Assembly (NCBI RefSeq): GCF_027533625.1
Contig: NZ_JAQAGZ010000030.1
Span: forward strand, 1 to 64,000
Direction of reading: 5' to 3'
Length of the DNA stretch: 64,000 nucleotides
Origin: Paenibacillus gyeongsangnamensis
GTDB lineage: Bacteria > Bacillota > Bacilli > Paenibacillales > NBRC-103111
Shown here: positions 44,880 through 53,390 of the stretch, in pieces
How the letters are laid out: each line of letters opens with the position of its first letter
Position numbering within the stretch: position 1 is the stretch's first letter
Position numbers and translations under genes: made by a program
The notes under the pieces: generated by a model
What the model was told of the DNA's origin: nothing
Databases searched by the model: none
What the model saw: the letters and a program-made list of their open reading frames with translations, nothing else

Positions 44880-45114
44880 TCAGGCCACACCCCTATCACT
44901 AATCGGATGACTTACATTAAAAATATATGAAAAGCTTGCCTCAAACATTCAACGTCACGGACGGTTCTTTATTGGTACGAACATTAGATTAAGTTAGAGG
45001 ATTGTTCTAAAAAATGAAAGGACAAAAAAAGCGGATGGTGACCATCCACTTCGGTAGCGATCAAATTGGCGTTCTAACTCCAAATAACTTCAACAAAGCC
45101 ATGTAGCGAAAACG

Positions 45115-45154
45115 AAAATGGCTCCACCGTCGTTAACGCGGGTGGAGCCATTTT
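45115..45154. terminator. Strong terminator of the ABC-2 operon
   Basis: AAAATGGCTCCACC (45115-45128) and GGTGGAGCCATTTT (45141-45154) form a perfect 14-bp stem with A and T flanks on both strands. A second hairpin, GGATGG/CCATCC near 45033-45047, with an A run to its left, may back it up for leftward transcription. Confidence 0.9.
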
Positions 45155-45168
45155 ATATCGGCGCATGT

Positions 45169-46296
45169 TCAGTCCCAACGGAACGTGAAGCTTGCGACTA
45201 TGAAGGCGACGATCGCCCAGCCGCCGAGTAACGCCACCTGCGGCCACAGCTCGCCGAAGCCGGCGCCGATGTTCATCACTTGGCGGAGTGCCGTCGACAG
45301 ATGCGAAATCGGCAGCAGATTGACGACCGCCTGGAACGCCGTCGGCATCGAGTTGATCGGGAAAAATACCCCACCAAGGAACATGAGCGGGAATGAGATC
45401 ACGCCGGCGATCGGACCCGCCGATTCCGGCGTTTTCGCTAGCCCTGCGATAATAAAGCCGATCGCCATGAAGGCGAGTGTGCCTAGCACCACAAACAGAA
45501 TGAGCAGCCACCACGAACCGTTCACTTGCGTGTGGAAAATCAAGCTGCCGATCACAATCACGATGAGCGCTTGAACGCCGTTCAGCAGCAGACGCGCCGT
45601 AATTTGGCCAGCGATGAACGTTGAGGCCCGCAGCGTCGTACTCTGCATCCGGCGCAGCACGCCGCGCTCGCGCCAGGAAGAGATTTGGCCGGCGACGCCG
45701 TTCAGGTTGTTGGACATGATCATCATCGCGACGATGCCGGGCACGAGGAAATCGATGTATTTCAAATTGAGCGAGCGGACGCCTTTGCCTTCGATCGTGA
45801 CTGCCGGCTTGTACTGCGTGATCTTCTTGCTGACGCCGTCGACGAGTTGCCCGATGACCGCAAGGCCTACGTTCGCTCTGGCCGCGTCCGTCTCGTCGTA
45901 GTACACATCAAGCTTTCCGGCGTTCGCACCGGTTAAAGCAGACGGGGCAGAGACGGCGGCAATTTGCTCGCCGTAGCCTTTCGGAATGACGATGACAAAC
46001 TGCTTATCGCCTTTTTTAAGCAGGTCGAGCGCCTGTGTCTCGTCGGAGCTGACGACCGCCTTCAGCGGCGATACGGATTGCGCTTCCAACGCGGCAATCA
46101 GAGACTTTGATTGCGGTGTGCTGTCATGATCGACGATGATGGTGTCGAGCGACACACCGCCCCCTTTGCCAACGAACGAACCGAGCATGAGCATGAGTAG
46201 AAGCGGGAACAGCAAAGTGAAGAACAGCATTTGACGGTTGCGGGCGAAGATGCGGAGCTGAGCGAGCGTCAGCTGGACGTATGCGGCGAAATTCAT
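45169..46296 (-). CDS. ABC-2 type exporter permease
   Basis: 375 residues. One N-terminal helix (LLFPLLLMLMLGSFVGKGG), an extracellular domain of about 150 residues, then five helices including the FLVPGIVAMMIMSNNLNG start of the ABC-2 core and the FPLMFLGGVFFPINSMP segment. The type resembles drug or linearmycin-type exporters (DrrB/LnrM). Its ATG overlaps the stop of the ATPase gene by four bases (ATGA), and a strong terminator follows. Confidence 0.9.
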   Translation of the reverse strand: MNFAAYVQLTLAQLRIFARNRQMLFFTLLFPLLLMLMLGSFVGKGGGVSLDTIIVDHDSTPQSKSLIAALEAQSVSPLKAVVSSDETQALDLLKKGDKQFVIVIPKGYGEQIAAVSAPSALTGANAGKLDVYYDETDAARANVGLAVIGQLVDGVSKKITQYKPAVTIEGKGVRSLNLKYIDFLVPGIVAMMIMSNNLNGVAGQISSWRERGVLRRMQSTTLRASTFIAGQITARLLLNGVQALIVIVIGSLIFHTQVNGSWWLLILFVVLGTLAFMAIGFIIAGLAKTPESAGPIAGVISFPLMFLGGVFFPINSMPTAFQAVVNLLPISHLSTALRQVMNIGAGFGELWPQVALLGGWAIVAFIVASFTFRWD

Positions 46297-47282
46297 TCTT
46301 CTCTCAAGCTCCTCCCCGTCATGTGGATAAACACGTCTTCGAGCGTCGCCGTCCTCGTTTGAAGCTCGGCGTAAGATAAGCCCGCCGCTCCTGCCTTGCC
46401 AATGAAATCTATGAGCGAGGCTTGTAGATTGTCGGTATAAAGAATGAAGACGTCTTTACGCATATCGACCTGCTTCGTTTCGGCGACAGATTGGACGAGC
46501 TGCAATATACTCGTACGTTCCGCCTCAGGCAAACTCTCGTAGCCGGATGCCCGGAATTCGATGGCGCTGTCGGAGTGAAGGCTGCGAACGAGCCGCTGAG
46601 GGGTGTCAAGGGCGATCACCTTGCCTTGATCCATAAGACAGATGCGGTCGCAAAGGACGTGCGCTTCATCCATATAATGCGTACTTAATACAATAGTCTT
46701 GCCTTGTTCCTTAAGCTTGAGGATAATGTCCCAAAGCGTGCGCCGAGCTTGGGGGTCAAGGCCGGTCGTCGGCTCGTCGAGGAACACGACTTGTGGGTCG
46801 TTGACAAGTGCGAGAGCGATTGCGAGCCGCTGCTTCTGGCCTCCGGACAAATGCTTCACGCGGTCGTTCATTTTCTCCTTCAAGATCATCGCTTCGAGCA
46901 GCGATTCGACAGGAAGAGATTTCGGGTAGAAGCTCGCGTACATGCGCATGATTTCCTTCACTTTCAGCAGGTCGAACATCGACGTTGATTGCAGCTGTAC
47001 ACCAATCACTTCCTTAACCTTCCGCAAATCCTTTTGCGTATCGAAGCCGGCCACCTTGGCCGAGCCTCCGTCGGGGCGACGGAGCCCTTCAATCATCTCC
47101 ATCGTCGTCGTCTTGCCGGCACCGTTCGGTCCGAGCAGTCCGAACACTTCGCCTCGCATGACAGTAAAGCGGACGCCGTTCACGGCGGTATGGGCACCGT
47201 ACCACTTCACGAGGCCGTCTACAACGATGACCGGTTCACCGGTATCGCCGGCAACTTGTATCGCTTCAGCAGCGCTTCTCAT
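46293..47282 (-). CDS. ABC transporter ATP-binding protein (daunorubicin-resistance type)
   Basis: 329 residues. Walker A GPNGAGKTT (51-59), signature LSGGQ (145-149), Walker B VVFLDE with D169/E170, and the H-loop STHYMDEA are intact. A C-terminal extension of about 90 residues is typical of DrrA-like exporters. With the following permease it forms one export system; substrate is unknown, probably a hydrophobic drug or lipid. AGAGGAG lies seven bases before the ATG. Confidence 0.93.
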   Translation of the reverse strand: MRSAAEAIQVAGDTGEPVIVVDGLVKWYGAHTAVNGVRFTVMRGEVFGLLGPNGAGKTTTMEMIEGLRRPDGGSAKVAGFDTQKDLRKVKEVIGVQLQSTSMFDLLKVKEIMRMYASFYPKSLPVESLLEAMILKEKMNDRVKHLSGGQKQRLAIALALVNDPQVVFLDEPTTGLDPQARRTLWDIILKLKEQGKTIVLSTHYMDEAHVLCDRICLMDQGKVIALDTPQRLVRSLHSDSAIEFRASGYESLPEAERTSILQLVQSVAETKQVDMRKDVFILYTDNLQASLIDFIGKAGAAGLSYAELQTRTATLEDVFIHMTGRSLREE

Positions 47283-47842
47283 TTACACTCTCCTCTTGTT
47301 TAGTTCCGTTATTCCGATTTCAGATAAAACTCGATCTTGACCCATCTCCGCAATATTGCCGTGTTCTGACTTGGTCAAGCTAGACCTCTTCAATTTGCTA
47401 TCCATATTATAACACTTTTTCACTAATTGGCAGGAAGGTTTGTCAAACTAAACTGTCCATTGGATAATTTTCCGCTGATTGTAACGTTGCATGCAACGCT
47501 TTCCTGGCAAGGGAATACAGCAGAAATTACAGCGTTTTCCGCATAAATTCCATAAGACGAAGGAGACCCTCAAAAAAATTAAGGGTTTATTATGATAAGA
47601 AGCGTTGCTCAGAGTAAACTGTTTAAAGTACAGGTAATTGCCTGTGTAAACAAACTTCCATTGGATTTTTGCCATCTTGACTAATAAAGAAGCATTCCGT
47701 TTAGAGTAAACAGCATGATATAGAAATATATGGAATACCTTCAGTCATCATTGTCTGCTGTTGTTCAGATAATGCGGGTAGACGCAGAAAAAAAGACCGA
47801 GGCACAGTTCTTCACTGTATCCGCCGGTCTATACTGAAAATT
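47283..47842. other. Intergenic region, no gene supported
   Basis: It holds the promoter side of the ABC operon, a perfect 14-bp palindrome CGTTGCATGCAACG at 47485-47498, two related AAAC(T)xxCCATTGGAT stretches (about 47451-47464 and 47649-47664) and a terminator at its right end. A 75-codon minus-strand frame between them has no ribosome site and cysteine-rich nonsense composition. Confidence 0.4.
47787..47830 (-). terminator. Terminator after the Asp/His-tail protein gene
   Basis: AGACCG (47794-47799) pairs with CGGTCT (47825-47830), with an inner CAGT/ACTGT stem; the A run at 47788-47794 gives T on the minus strand. Confidence 0.8.
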
Positions 47843-48973
47843 TTAATCGTCTTTGCCGTCCTTGCCCTTGTGCTTGCCGTTGTCCTGATGCTCTTTCTCT
47901 TTGATCTTTAATTCGACTTTCTTGTGGTCGTCCTTCCTTTGCTTGTCGTGCTCTTGTTTGTCCTCGTTGTCGTCGTGATTTTCATCGCCGTCGTCGTCGT
48001 CATTTTCATCGTCGCCGTTATTGTTATTATGGCTGATTGTGATTTGCGCATTCACAGTTGCAGCGGCAGCGTCTGAGGCAGTCAAAGGTGAGGCCGGGGG
48101 ACTTTCAGGGGCTTCCGGCGTGATCGAAGGTGCCTCTGGAGTGCTTGCAGGTGCTGCAGGAGTACCCGAAGCTGCAGCCGGAGCGCTCGAAGTAGCTGCC
48201 GCGGCAGCCGCAGGCTTCGCTTCAACCTCGATGTTGACATTCAGCGTGGTGCCGTTCAGCTCAAACCAATTTGTGAACGCCGTGTTGATTTGCTGCTGTA
48301 CGTTCGGCGCCTTCAGATCGATGCCGGCGAGCAGCGTACGGATCCAATGCTCCGCGTCGTCGCCTTTGAGGAATAGCCCGTCGCGGCCTTTCGGCTTCAT
48401 TTTGATCATCGACATGCCGTTATTGTGATCGCCTTTATCTTGGATATCCATGGTAAAGCCGTTGCCCTCGATCTTGATATGTAGCGTATTCCAAGATGCA
48501 GCGGCATCCGCCGATGCCGTTGGCGACACGGTTTGCACCGGAGCTGACGATGTAGTTGGGCTCGTGCCGGCTGCCGGTGCTGATGAAGCTGTGGTCGCTG
48601 GAGCTGTCATCCCGGACGGTGCCTGGGCGCTGCCCGATTTGTCCGTCATTGTAATCGAGATAGCTTTTATGTAAGCAGCCTGCTTCTTTCCATTCAGGAT
48701 CAGATCGACCTTAAACCCCTTACCGAGATCGCTCGTTTGTGCTTTGTGGTCATCCAGGAATACCCACACCTTCTTTGATAGCGGGACTGTTTTTTCAGCG
48801 CCATCGTCTGTCGAAACCGTTACTTCGCCATGGGCTGCGTCGATCGTTTTCACCGTTCCGGTCACGGTCTGCGATGCTTCGTCGGCATTCGAAACGCCTG
48901 AAAGCGAGCGTACTCCGAACGTAACCAAGGTTGCGCACAAGAGGCCGATCCCCAACTTTGTCCATTTTTTCAT
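47843..48973 (-). CDS. Secreted protein with Pro/Ala linkers and Asp/His-rich tail
   Basis: 376 residues. The signal peptide (WTKLGIGLLCATLVTFGVRSLSGVSNA) is followed by a small beta domain (about 33-110: VTGTVKTIDAAHGEVTVST, YIKAISITM). Next come a Ser/Thr/Ala/Pro-rich linker, a second folded region (about 165-255: LHIKIEGNGFTMDIQDKG ... LNVNIEVEA), a second Ala/Pro linker, and a tail of about 70 residues rich in Asp, His, Asn, Glu and Lys. The tail looks suited to bind divalent metal or cell-wall polymers (inference). GGAAGGGG precedes the ATG. It stands alone; family unknown. Confidence 0.75.
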   Translation of the reverse strand: MKKWTKLGIGLLCATLVTFGVRSLSGVSNADEASQTVTGTVKTIDAAHGEVTVSTDDGAEKTVPLSKKVWVFLDDHKAQTSDLGKGFKVDLILNGKKQAAYIKAISITMTDKSGSAQAPSGMTAPATTASSAPAAGTSPTTSSAPVQTVSPTASADAAASWNTLHIKIEGNGFTMDIQDKGDHNNGMSMIKMKPKGRDGLFLKGDDAEHWIRTLLAGIDLKAPNVQQQINTAFTNWFELNGTTLNVNIEVEAKPAAAAAATSSAPAAASGTPAAPASTPEAPSITPEAPESPPASPLTASDAAAATVNAQITISHNNNNGDDENDDDDGDENHDDNEDKQEHDKQRKDDHKKVELKIKEKEHQDNGKHKGKDGKDD

Positions 48974-49144
48974 TACTGTACCCCTTCCGCGTTGTTTGAT
49001 CAGCTACTTTCTTTGATACCATTCGCGGAGGAGGCGGGATTTCCGGGGGGAGGAATAAACTAGAGAGATCTGCGGGGGAGATGCTCGATAAAATTCTGCC
49101 TGCCATGACGAAAAAAAAGGGCCTGCTACACCTTGAAGGGGTGC

Positions 49145-49201
49145 AGTTCAATCTGCGGCAGCCTCGTGATGTTGTTTTATTGAACTAGCGTACCCGTTCA
49201 G
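49145..49201 (+). repeat. Dispersed element, copy l (stemless subfamily)
   Basis: AGTTCAAT, then CGGCAGCCTCGTGATGTTG, then TTTTATTGAACTAGCGTACC and CGTTCAG. It is nearly identical to the copy at 27020-27063 over its central part. Confidence 0.6.
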
Positions 49202-49312
49202 CTCCGCCGCACGAGTCTAATACCTTATTTTCACAAGTCAGCAGCAAATCCGAAACCTGCTCGCGCCCCTAACTAAGGGCTATTCGACGTTTACCCTGAT
49301 GGCGGAAAAAAA

Positions 49313-49357
49313 GATGGACGAACTCCAACGCTACTGCGCGTTGTCCGTTCGTCCATC
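49313..49357 (-). terminator. Strong terminator of the SDR gene
   Basis: GATGGACGAAC (49313-49323) pairs with GTTCGTCCATC (49347-49357), with an inner CAACGC/GCGTTG stem. The A run at 49305-49312 gives T on the minus strand, 27 bases after the SDR stop. Confidence 0.9.
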
Positions 49358-49384
49358 CTTTCCAAGAACAGCTTTCTACAATAT

Positions 49385-50122
49385 TCAATTGAACCCGCCG
49401 TTTACGCGAATCGTCTGTCCCGTTATCCAACGGGCTTTGTCGCTGACGAGCAGCTCGATCGCATTCGCGATGTCCTCCGGTTCGCCAAGGCGTCCAAACG
49501 CGTTCATTCGGCGGTACGAATCAATCAACTCCTGAGGTTTACCGCTCAAGAATAACTCAGTCGACACTTGTCCGGGCGCTATGCAATTGATGACGATGTC
49601 CTTGGGACCGAATTCCTTTGCCAATTGACGGGTAAACTGCTCGATCGCACCTTTCGTTGCAGCATAGACGCTGTACGTCGGGAGCATCGCGCCCGACACG
49701 GAGGTCGAGAAGTTAATGATTGTCCCGCCTTTTTCCATGTGCTTCATTGCTTGTTGACAAGCGAAATAAGTCCCTTTCACGTTGATCGCGAAATGCCGAT
49801 CAAATATCTCCTCCGTCACGTCCGCGATAGCCGTACATTCCATGATGCCGGCATTATTCACCAGAATGTCCAAGCGTCCGAATCGCTCGAGCGTCTCCGA
49901 GAACAATCCTTCGACTTCGCTTACCTTGCTCACATCGGCGCGGATTGCAATCGCTTCGCCGCCGGATTGCTCGATCGTCTTTACGACCTCGCCCGCTTTC
50001 CCCTGATTCGAGGAATAATTGACGACCAAATTCGCGCCGGATTGCGCCAATTGGATGGCTGCTTGCCGTCCGATCCCCCGCGACGCCCCAGTGACGATCG
50101 CGACTTTTCCATTCAAGCTCAT
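49385..50122 (-). CDS. Short-chain dehydrogenase/reductase (FabG-like)
   Basis: 245 residues with a full classical SDR set: TGASRGIG (11-18), NNAG (89-92), S139/S141, Y153 and K157 (YAATK), and the IRVNGGF C-terminus. It should use NAD(P)H to reduce a small carbonyl compound. GGAGAG precedes the ATG. It is divergent from the AraC regulator at 50307, with 184 bases between them, and is its probable target, as is usual for this SDR/AraC pairing. Confidence 0.92.
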   Translation of the reverse strand: MSLNGKVAIVTGASRGIGRQAAIQLAQSGANLVVNYSSNQGKAGEVVKTIEQSGGEAIAIRADVSKVSEVEGLFSETLERFGRLDILVNNAGIMECTAIADVTEEIFDRHFAINVKGTYFACQQAMKHMEKGGTIINFSTSVSGAMLPTYSVYAATKGAIEQFTRQLAKEFGPKDIVINCIAPGQVSTELFLSGKPQELIDSYRRMNAFGRLGEPEDIANAIELLVSDKARWITGQTIRVNGGFN

Positions 50123-50306
50123 TTCCGTTCTCTCCTTTATCTTCTTTTGGCCGATCTGTATTCCTATGTGTTCGACCTTGTAAATTCATTATATTGAATG
50201 TTTGTCTTAACCCGTTAGATCATACCTGTTCAATCCTTGCCTAATTCTCTTCTATCTGGCTATTATAAAAGTAAACTACACCGTTTCTGGAAAGGAACTC
50301 ACAAAC

Positions 50307-51233
50307 ATGGACGAATCACTGCGCATGGAGCAAGCCTTACAACAATTGGCGCTCTTGATACGCCGCCATGCTCCGTCGAACGGCACGCATCGGACGTCCG
50401 TGCCTTCTTTGACGCTGATGCATGCCACACAGTTGTCAGAACCGCTGGAATCTGTATATAAGCCTTCCATTTGCGTCGTGGCGCAAGGGGCGAAAACGGC
50501 CACGCTAGCCGACGAAACCTACCGATACGATCCTTCGACTTTCCTGGTCACTTCCGTGGAATTGCCGATCATCGGCAGAATCATCGAGGCTTCGCCCGAG
50601 ATCCCGTATTTAAGCTTGAAACTGAGCTTCGACGCCGACGTCATCCTGGACATCGTGCAAGAGATGAATCGCCCCGTTTTCGTTCCCGCGGAAGCCAGTC
50701 GTGGCATAACCGTGAACCGAACGTCTACCGCATTACTCGAGGCCATCGTGCGGCTCATGCAGCTGCTAAACATACCAGAGGACGTTCCGATTCTGGCGCC
50801 GCTCGTCATCCGCGAAATTCTGTATCGAATGCTTCAAGGCGAACAAGGCGCGCTCATTCATCCATTCGCGATCATCGGCAGCCATGCGCACAGCATTGCT
50901 CAAGCGATCCAGTTGATAAACCGGCAATACGACCGTCCGCTCGTGATCGAGCAGCTTGCTAAGTCCGTAAACATGAGCACATCGGCGTTTCATAAGCATT
51001 TCAAGCGCGTCACGGCGATGAGCCCGTTGCAATACCAGAAAACGGTGCGTTTGCAAGAAGCCCGCCGCTTAATGTTGACGGAAACAGTGCAAGCCTCCGA
51101 TGCGGCCTTCCGCGTAGGCTACGAGAGCCCGTCCCAGTTCAGCCGGGAATATGCCCGTATGTACGGACGACCACCGATGCTGGATATTCAGGAGCTTCGC
51201 GATTCGATCAAGGGCTCCAATGTGCTTGGCTGA
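50307..51233 (+). CDS. AraC-family regulator with AraC_N (PF06719) domain
   Basis: 308 residues. The N-terminal domain shows KPSICVVAQGAKTATLADETYRYDPSTFLVTSVELPI, typical of AraC_N proteins that regulate oxidoreductases. The C-terminal double helix-turn-helix has MSTSAFHKHFKRVTAMSPLQYQKTVRLQEARRLM and YESPSQFSREYARMYG. AAAGGA lies upstream of the ATG. It is divergent from the SDR gene. A strong hairpin follows at 51275. Confidence 0.92.
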   Translation: MDESLRMEQALQQLALLIRRHAPSNGTHRTSVPSLTLMHATQLSEPLESVYKPSICVVAQGAKTATLADETYRYDPSTFLVTSVELPIIGRIIEASPEIPYLSLKLSFDADVILDIVQEMNRPVFVPAEASRGITVNRTSTALLEAIVRLMQLLNIPEDVPILAPLVIREILYRMLQGEQGALIHPFAIIGSHAHSIAQAIQLINRQYDRPLVIEQLAKSVNMSTSAFHKHFKRVTAMSPLQYQKTVRLQEARRLMLTETVQASDAAFRVGYESPSQFSREYARMYGRPPMLDIQELRDSIKGSNVLG

Positions 51234-51274
51234 GTTTTATGAATGGTAGCAAGAGAAAGTTTGGCATCGACAAG

Positions 51275-51310
51275 AACAGGGCCCTGACGATAGATCGTCA
51301 AGGCCCTGTT
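51275..51310. terminator. Long hairpin between convergent genes
   Basis: AACAGGGCC (51275-51283) pairs with GGCCCTGTT (51302-51310), with an inner TGACGAT/ATCGTCA stem; only one mismatch. It lies between the AraC gene and the truncated GrpB gene and probably serves both. T runs are short. Confidence 0.6.
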
Positions 51311-51342
51311 GTCCATCGATAGTCCGAATACGCGGGCGAGTT

Positions 51343-51765
51343 TCACCTGTTCTTCCTCGGGCAACTATCTCCATAACGATTTGCTTCATCGGGATGAATT
51401 CGGAGGTAATCTCTTACCGCTAAATGGCGAGAAATATCTTCCTTGTTATCCCCTTGAAACACATGCACATGATGCGTGCGATTATCTCCGCCTTTTCGGA
51501 AATATCTTCTTCCTTTCATGCCAAGCTCTCCCATGCATTCGTAACCAAGACCTGTCATTTGTTTATTAAACGAATCAATTTTTTTAATATCTTTTACTAC
51601 TGGCATGATATCAATGATTGGTTTGGCTTTTAACCCTGGAACAGAAGTGCTACCGATGTGATGAATGTCAATTAACTCATTACCTAATATATCTTTTATT
51701 TTTTGAGACTCCTCGCTAAACTTTTGTCTCCAATTATCACTATATTCTGTAACCACAACTTTCAC
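51343..51765 (-). CDS. GrpB/UPF0157 family protein, C-terminally shortened
   Basis: 140 residues. The GrpB signature HIGSTSVPGLKAKPIIDIMPVV and the RYFRKGGDNRTHHVHVFQ stretch place it in the nucleotidyltransferase-related GrpB family. Most members have about 170 residues and continue after the HPDEANRYG helix with a further helical pair; here the frame ends nine codons later (SCPRKNR), close to a long hairpin. The GTG start has AGGAGG eight bases upstream. It may still fold, but the end looks lost. No firm function is known for the family. Confidence 0.8.
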   Translation of the reverse strand: MKVVVTEYSDNWRQKFSEESQKIKDILGNELIDIHHIGSTSVPGLKAKPIIDIMPVVKDIKKIDSFNKQMTGLGYECMGELGMKGRRYFRKGGDNRTHHVHVFQGDNKEDISRHLAVRDYLRIHPDEANRYGDSCPRKNR

Positions 51766-52115
51766 CTAATCAACCTCCTCAGGGGAAATATCATTGCGAT
51801 CAGTTTTGGCATTACATCATCATATAAAAGCGAGGGAAGGTGTCAATGAGATATTGAACAACTCAAAGTTATAACCGGCAGCCTAATGTTACGAATACAC
51901 AATTAAGCTAACTCCACTTAAAACTGCCCGTTACTTCAATCCAGGATAAACGGCTACGCCGTCCTTGTCTTACAAGGACCAGCGCGTTTACCAAGGTTGA
52001 TGCGAAGCTATATGCTACGAAAACTTATAAAGTCTTATCAATTAAAAAGAACGCTCCCACGATTTCACTTGGGCTACGTCCTCCTCGCAATATTTCCAAT
52101 TATTAATTAAAGCAC
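51766..52115. other. Intergenic region without a gene
   Basis: No gene. GCCCGTTACTTCAAT at about 51936-51950 resembles the left flank of the dispersed repeats, and an ACGGC/GCCGT hairpin with a CCTTGT/ACAAGG stem follows; it may be a decayed copy. Confidence 0.35.
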
Positions 52116-52990
52116 CTAGTTAGACGGCAGCTCGGAAGGTACCCAAAGGTTAGTCACATCGATTCCTTTTTCATCGCGCGCTTTGAGGTCACGGAGGAAG
52201 TCAAGAAATCCGACTGCGGGTTTCCAGCCGAGAATGCGTTCCGCATCCTTAAGGTCGTGCTGCTCCACCTTCTCGGGTAGCGGTATTTCATACTTTTCAA
52301 TAAGTCTTCTTGCTCCAGGCACATTTTCCTCGCACCAGCCGATACCAAGATTGTTGAAATTATTTAATACTTCTTGAGGCATCCCATGATCGGTGTGAAC
52401 AACAGTTCGGAAAAGACCAACTCTATGCTCCAATGCCGCTTGCACAGATGCTAAAGTGGCTGCTGCGATATCCCGCCGATCCACCCCGTTTCGCAATAGG
52501 CGTGCCCCAAACTCCAAGTATGGCCTAGGAATAAATTCATGATAGCGCAGCATGACGATGGATGCGCCTGTCATTCCGTTATAGGCCTTACATAGGTCCT
52601 CGCCGATTACTTTGGTCACCCCATAGACGGACCCCCATCCGTATGCCATGGAGGACGCGTAAACAATAGACTTAATCCCTTCCTGCCGACAGGCCTCCAA
52701 AAGATGAAACGTCCCGTCGACGTTAACGGAAAAAATCGTGTCGTCGCTCACCGGAGGATTGTGGGCACAATGCCAGGCAGCCAGATGAACGACGGCATCC
52801 ATACCCGCCACTGCACGTCTTACGTCAGAAGGAGTCCGCGTATCACAACGTACAAATTCCGCTTTTTTTAAATCATCCGCAAAGGCTGGAACGACATCAG
52901 CCATACGTACGTCATATCCCGCATTCAAAAGAGCCCTGCTGACAGCTTGACCACCATTGCCGGAAGCGCCGGTAACAGGAATAATATCAT
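52116..52990 (-). pseudogene. NAD-dependent epimerase/dehydratase, start out of frame
   Basis: An extended SDR. From 52928 downward the frame is normal (LNAGYDVRMADVVPAF, VHLAAWHCAHNPP, YGVTKVIGEDLCKAYNG with the catalytic YxxxK). The NAD-binding TGASGNGG lies upstream in the same frame but has no usable start: a stop closes the frame about eight codons before it. An ATG at 52990 begins MILF in another frame, and one missing base between 52975 and 52980 would join it to VTGASGNGG. Either a frameshift inactivated the gene or translation starts at an internal ATG (52928) and lacks the glycine motif. No strong ribosome site is seen. Confidence 0.65.
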
Positions 52991-53137
52991 TAACTGGTTA
53001 TCTTTATATATTCCATCAAACAAATCTCTTTCAGTGAGCGAAGAGACCGCCGATCATACAGCAGCCTCGTTCTGGTTGAAGATTCATCTATCATATCCAT
53101 TAGCGGAACAATGTGCTAAACTATCCGTCGCTTAAGA

Positions 53138-53353
53138 TCAGTCAGCGAACGATAGTCCTTTGGCGGCGAGTGCTTGACGGATCAGACCTAATGCTTTTGG
53201 TCCCATACCATGCAACTTTAGTACCTCGGCCTCGCTGATCATCGTGAACTGCTCAAGCCGCAAATATCCCGCCCTAGCGAGTGCTCGTTGTACCGGCTTG
53301 CTTATTCCGGTCGGAAGATCACTTTCAAGTTTTGGTTCATTGATATTTGTCAA
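53138..53353 (-). CDS. Small helix-hairpin-helix protein (RNA polymerase alpha C-terminal domain-like)
   Basis: 71 residues with two helix-hairpin-helix motifs: ISKPVQRALARAGYLRLEQF and ISEAEVLKLHGMGPKALGLIRQALAAKG. This pattern is shared with the C-terminal domain of RNA polymerase alpha subunits and with small stand-alone DNA-binding proteins in Bacillales. The start is TTG with AAAGGAG nine bases upstream. It follows the MFS gene by 37 bases and may be the last gene of the rhodanese operon. Confidence 0.8.
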   Translation of the reverse strand: MTNINEPKLESDLPTGISKPVQRALARAGYLRLEQFTMISEAEVLKLHGMGPKALGLIRQALAAKGLSFAD

Positions 53354-53390
53354 CGCTATTTCTCCTTTCTCCGGAATAGTTCAAAGTTGT

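Noticed and set aside
47448..47675. 75-codon minus-strand frame
   Set aside because: Cysteine- and aromatic-rich random composition, no ribosome site, spans palindromic intergenic sequence.
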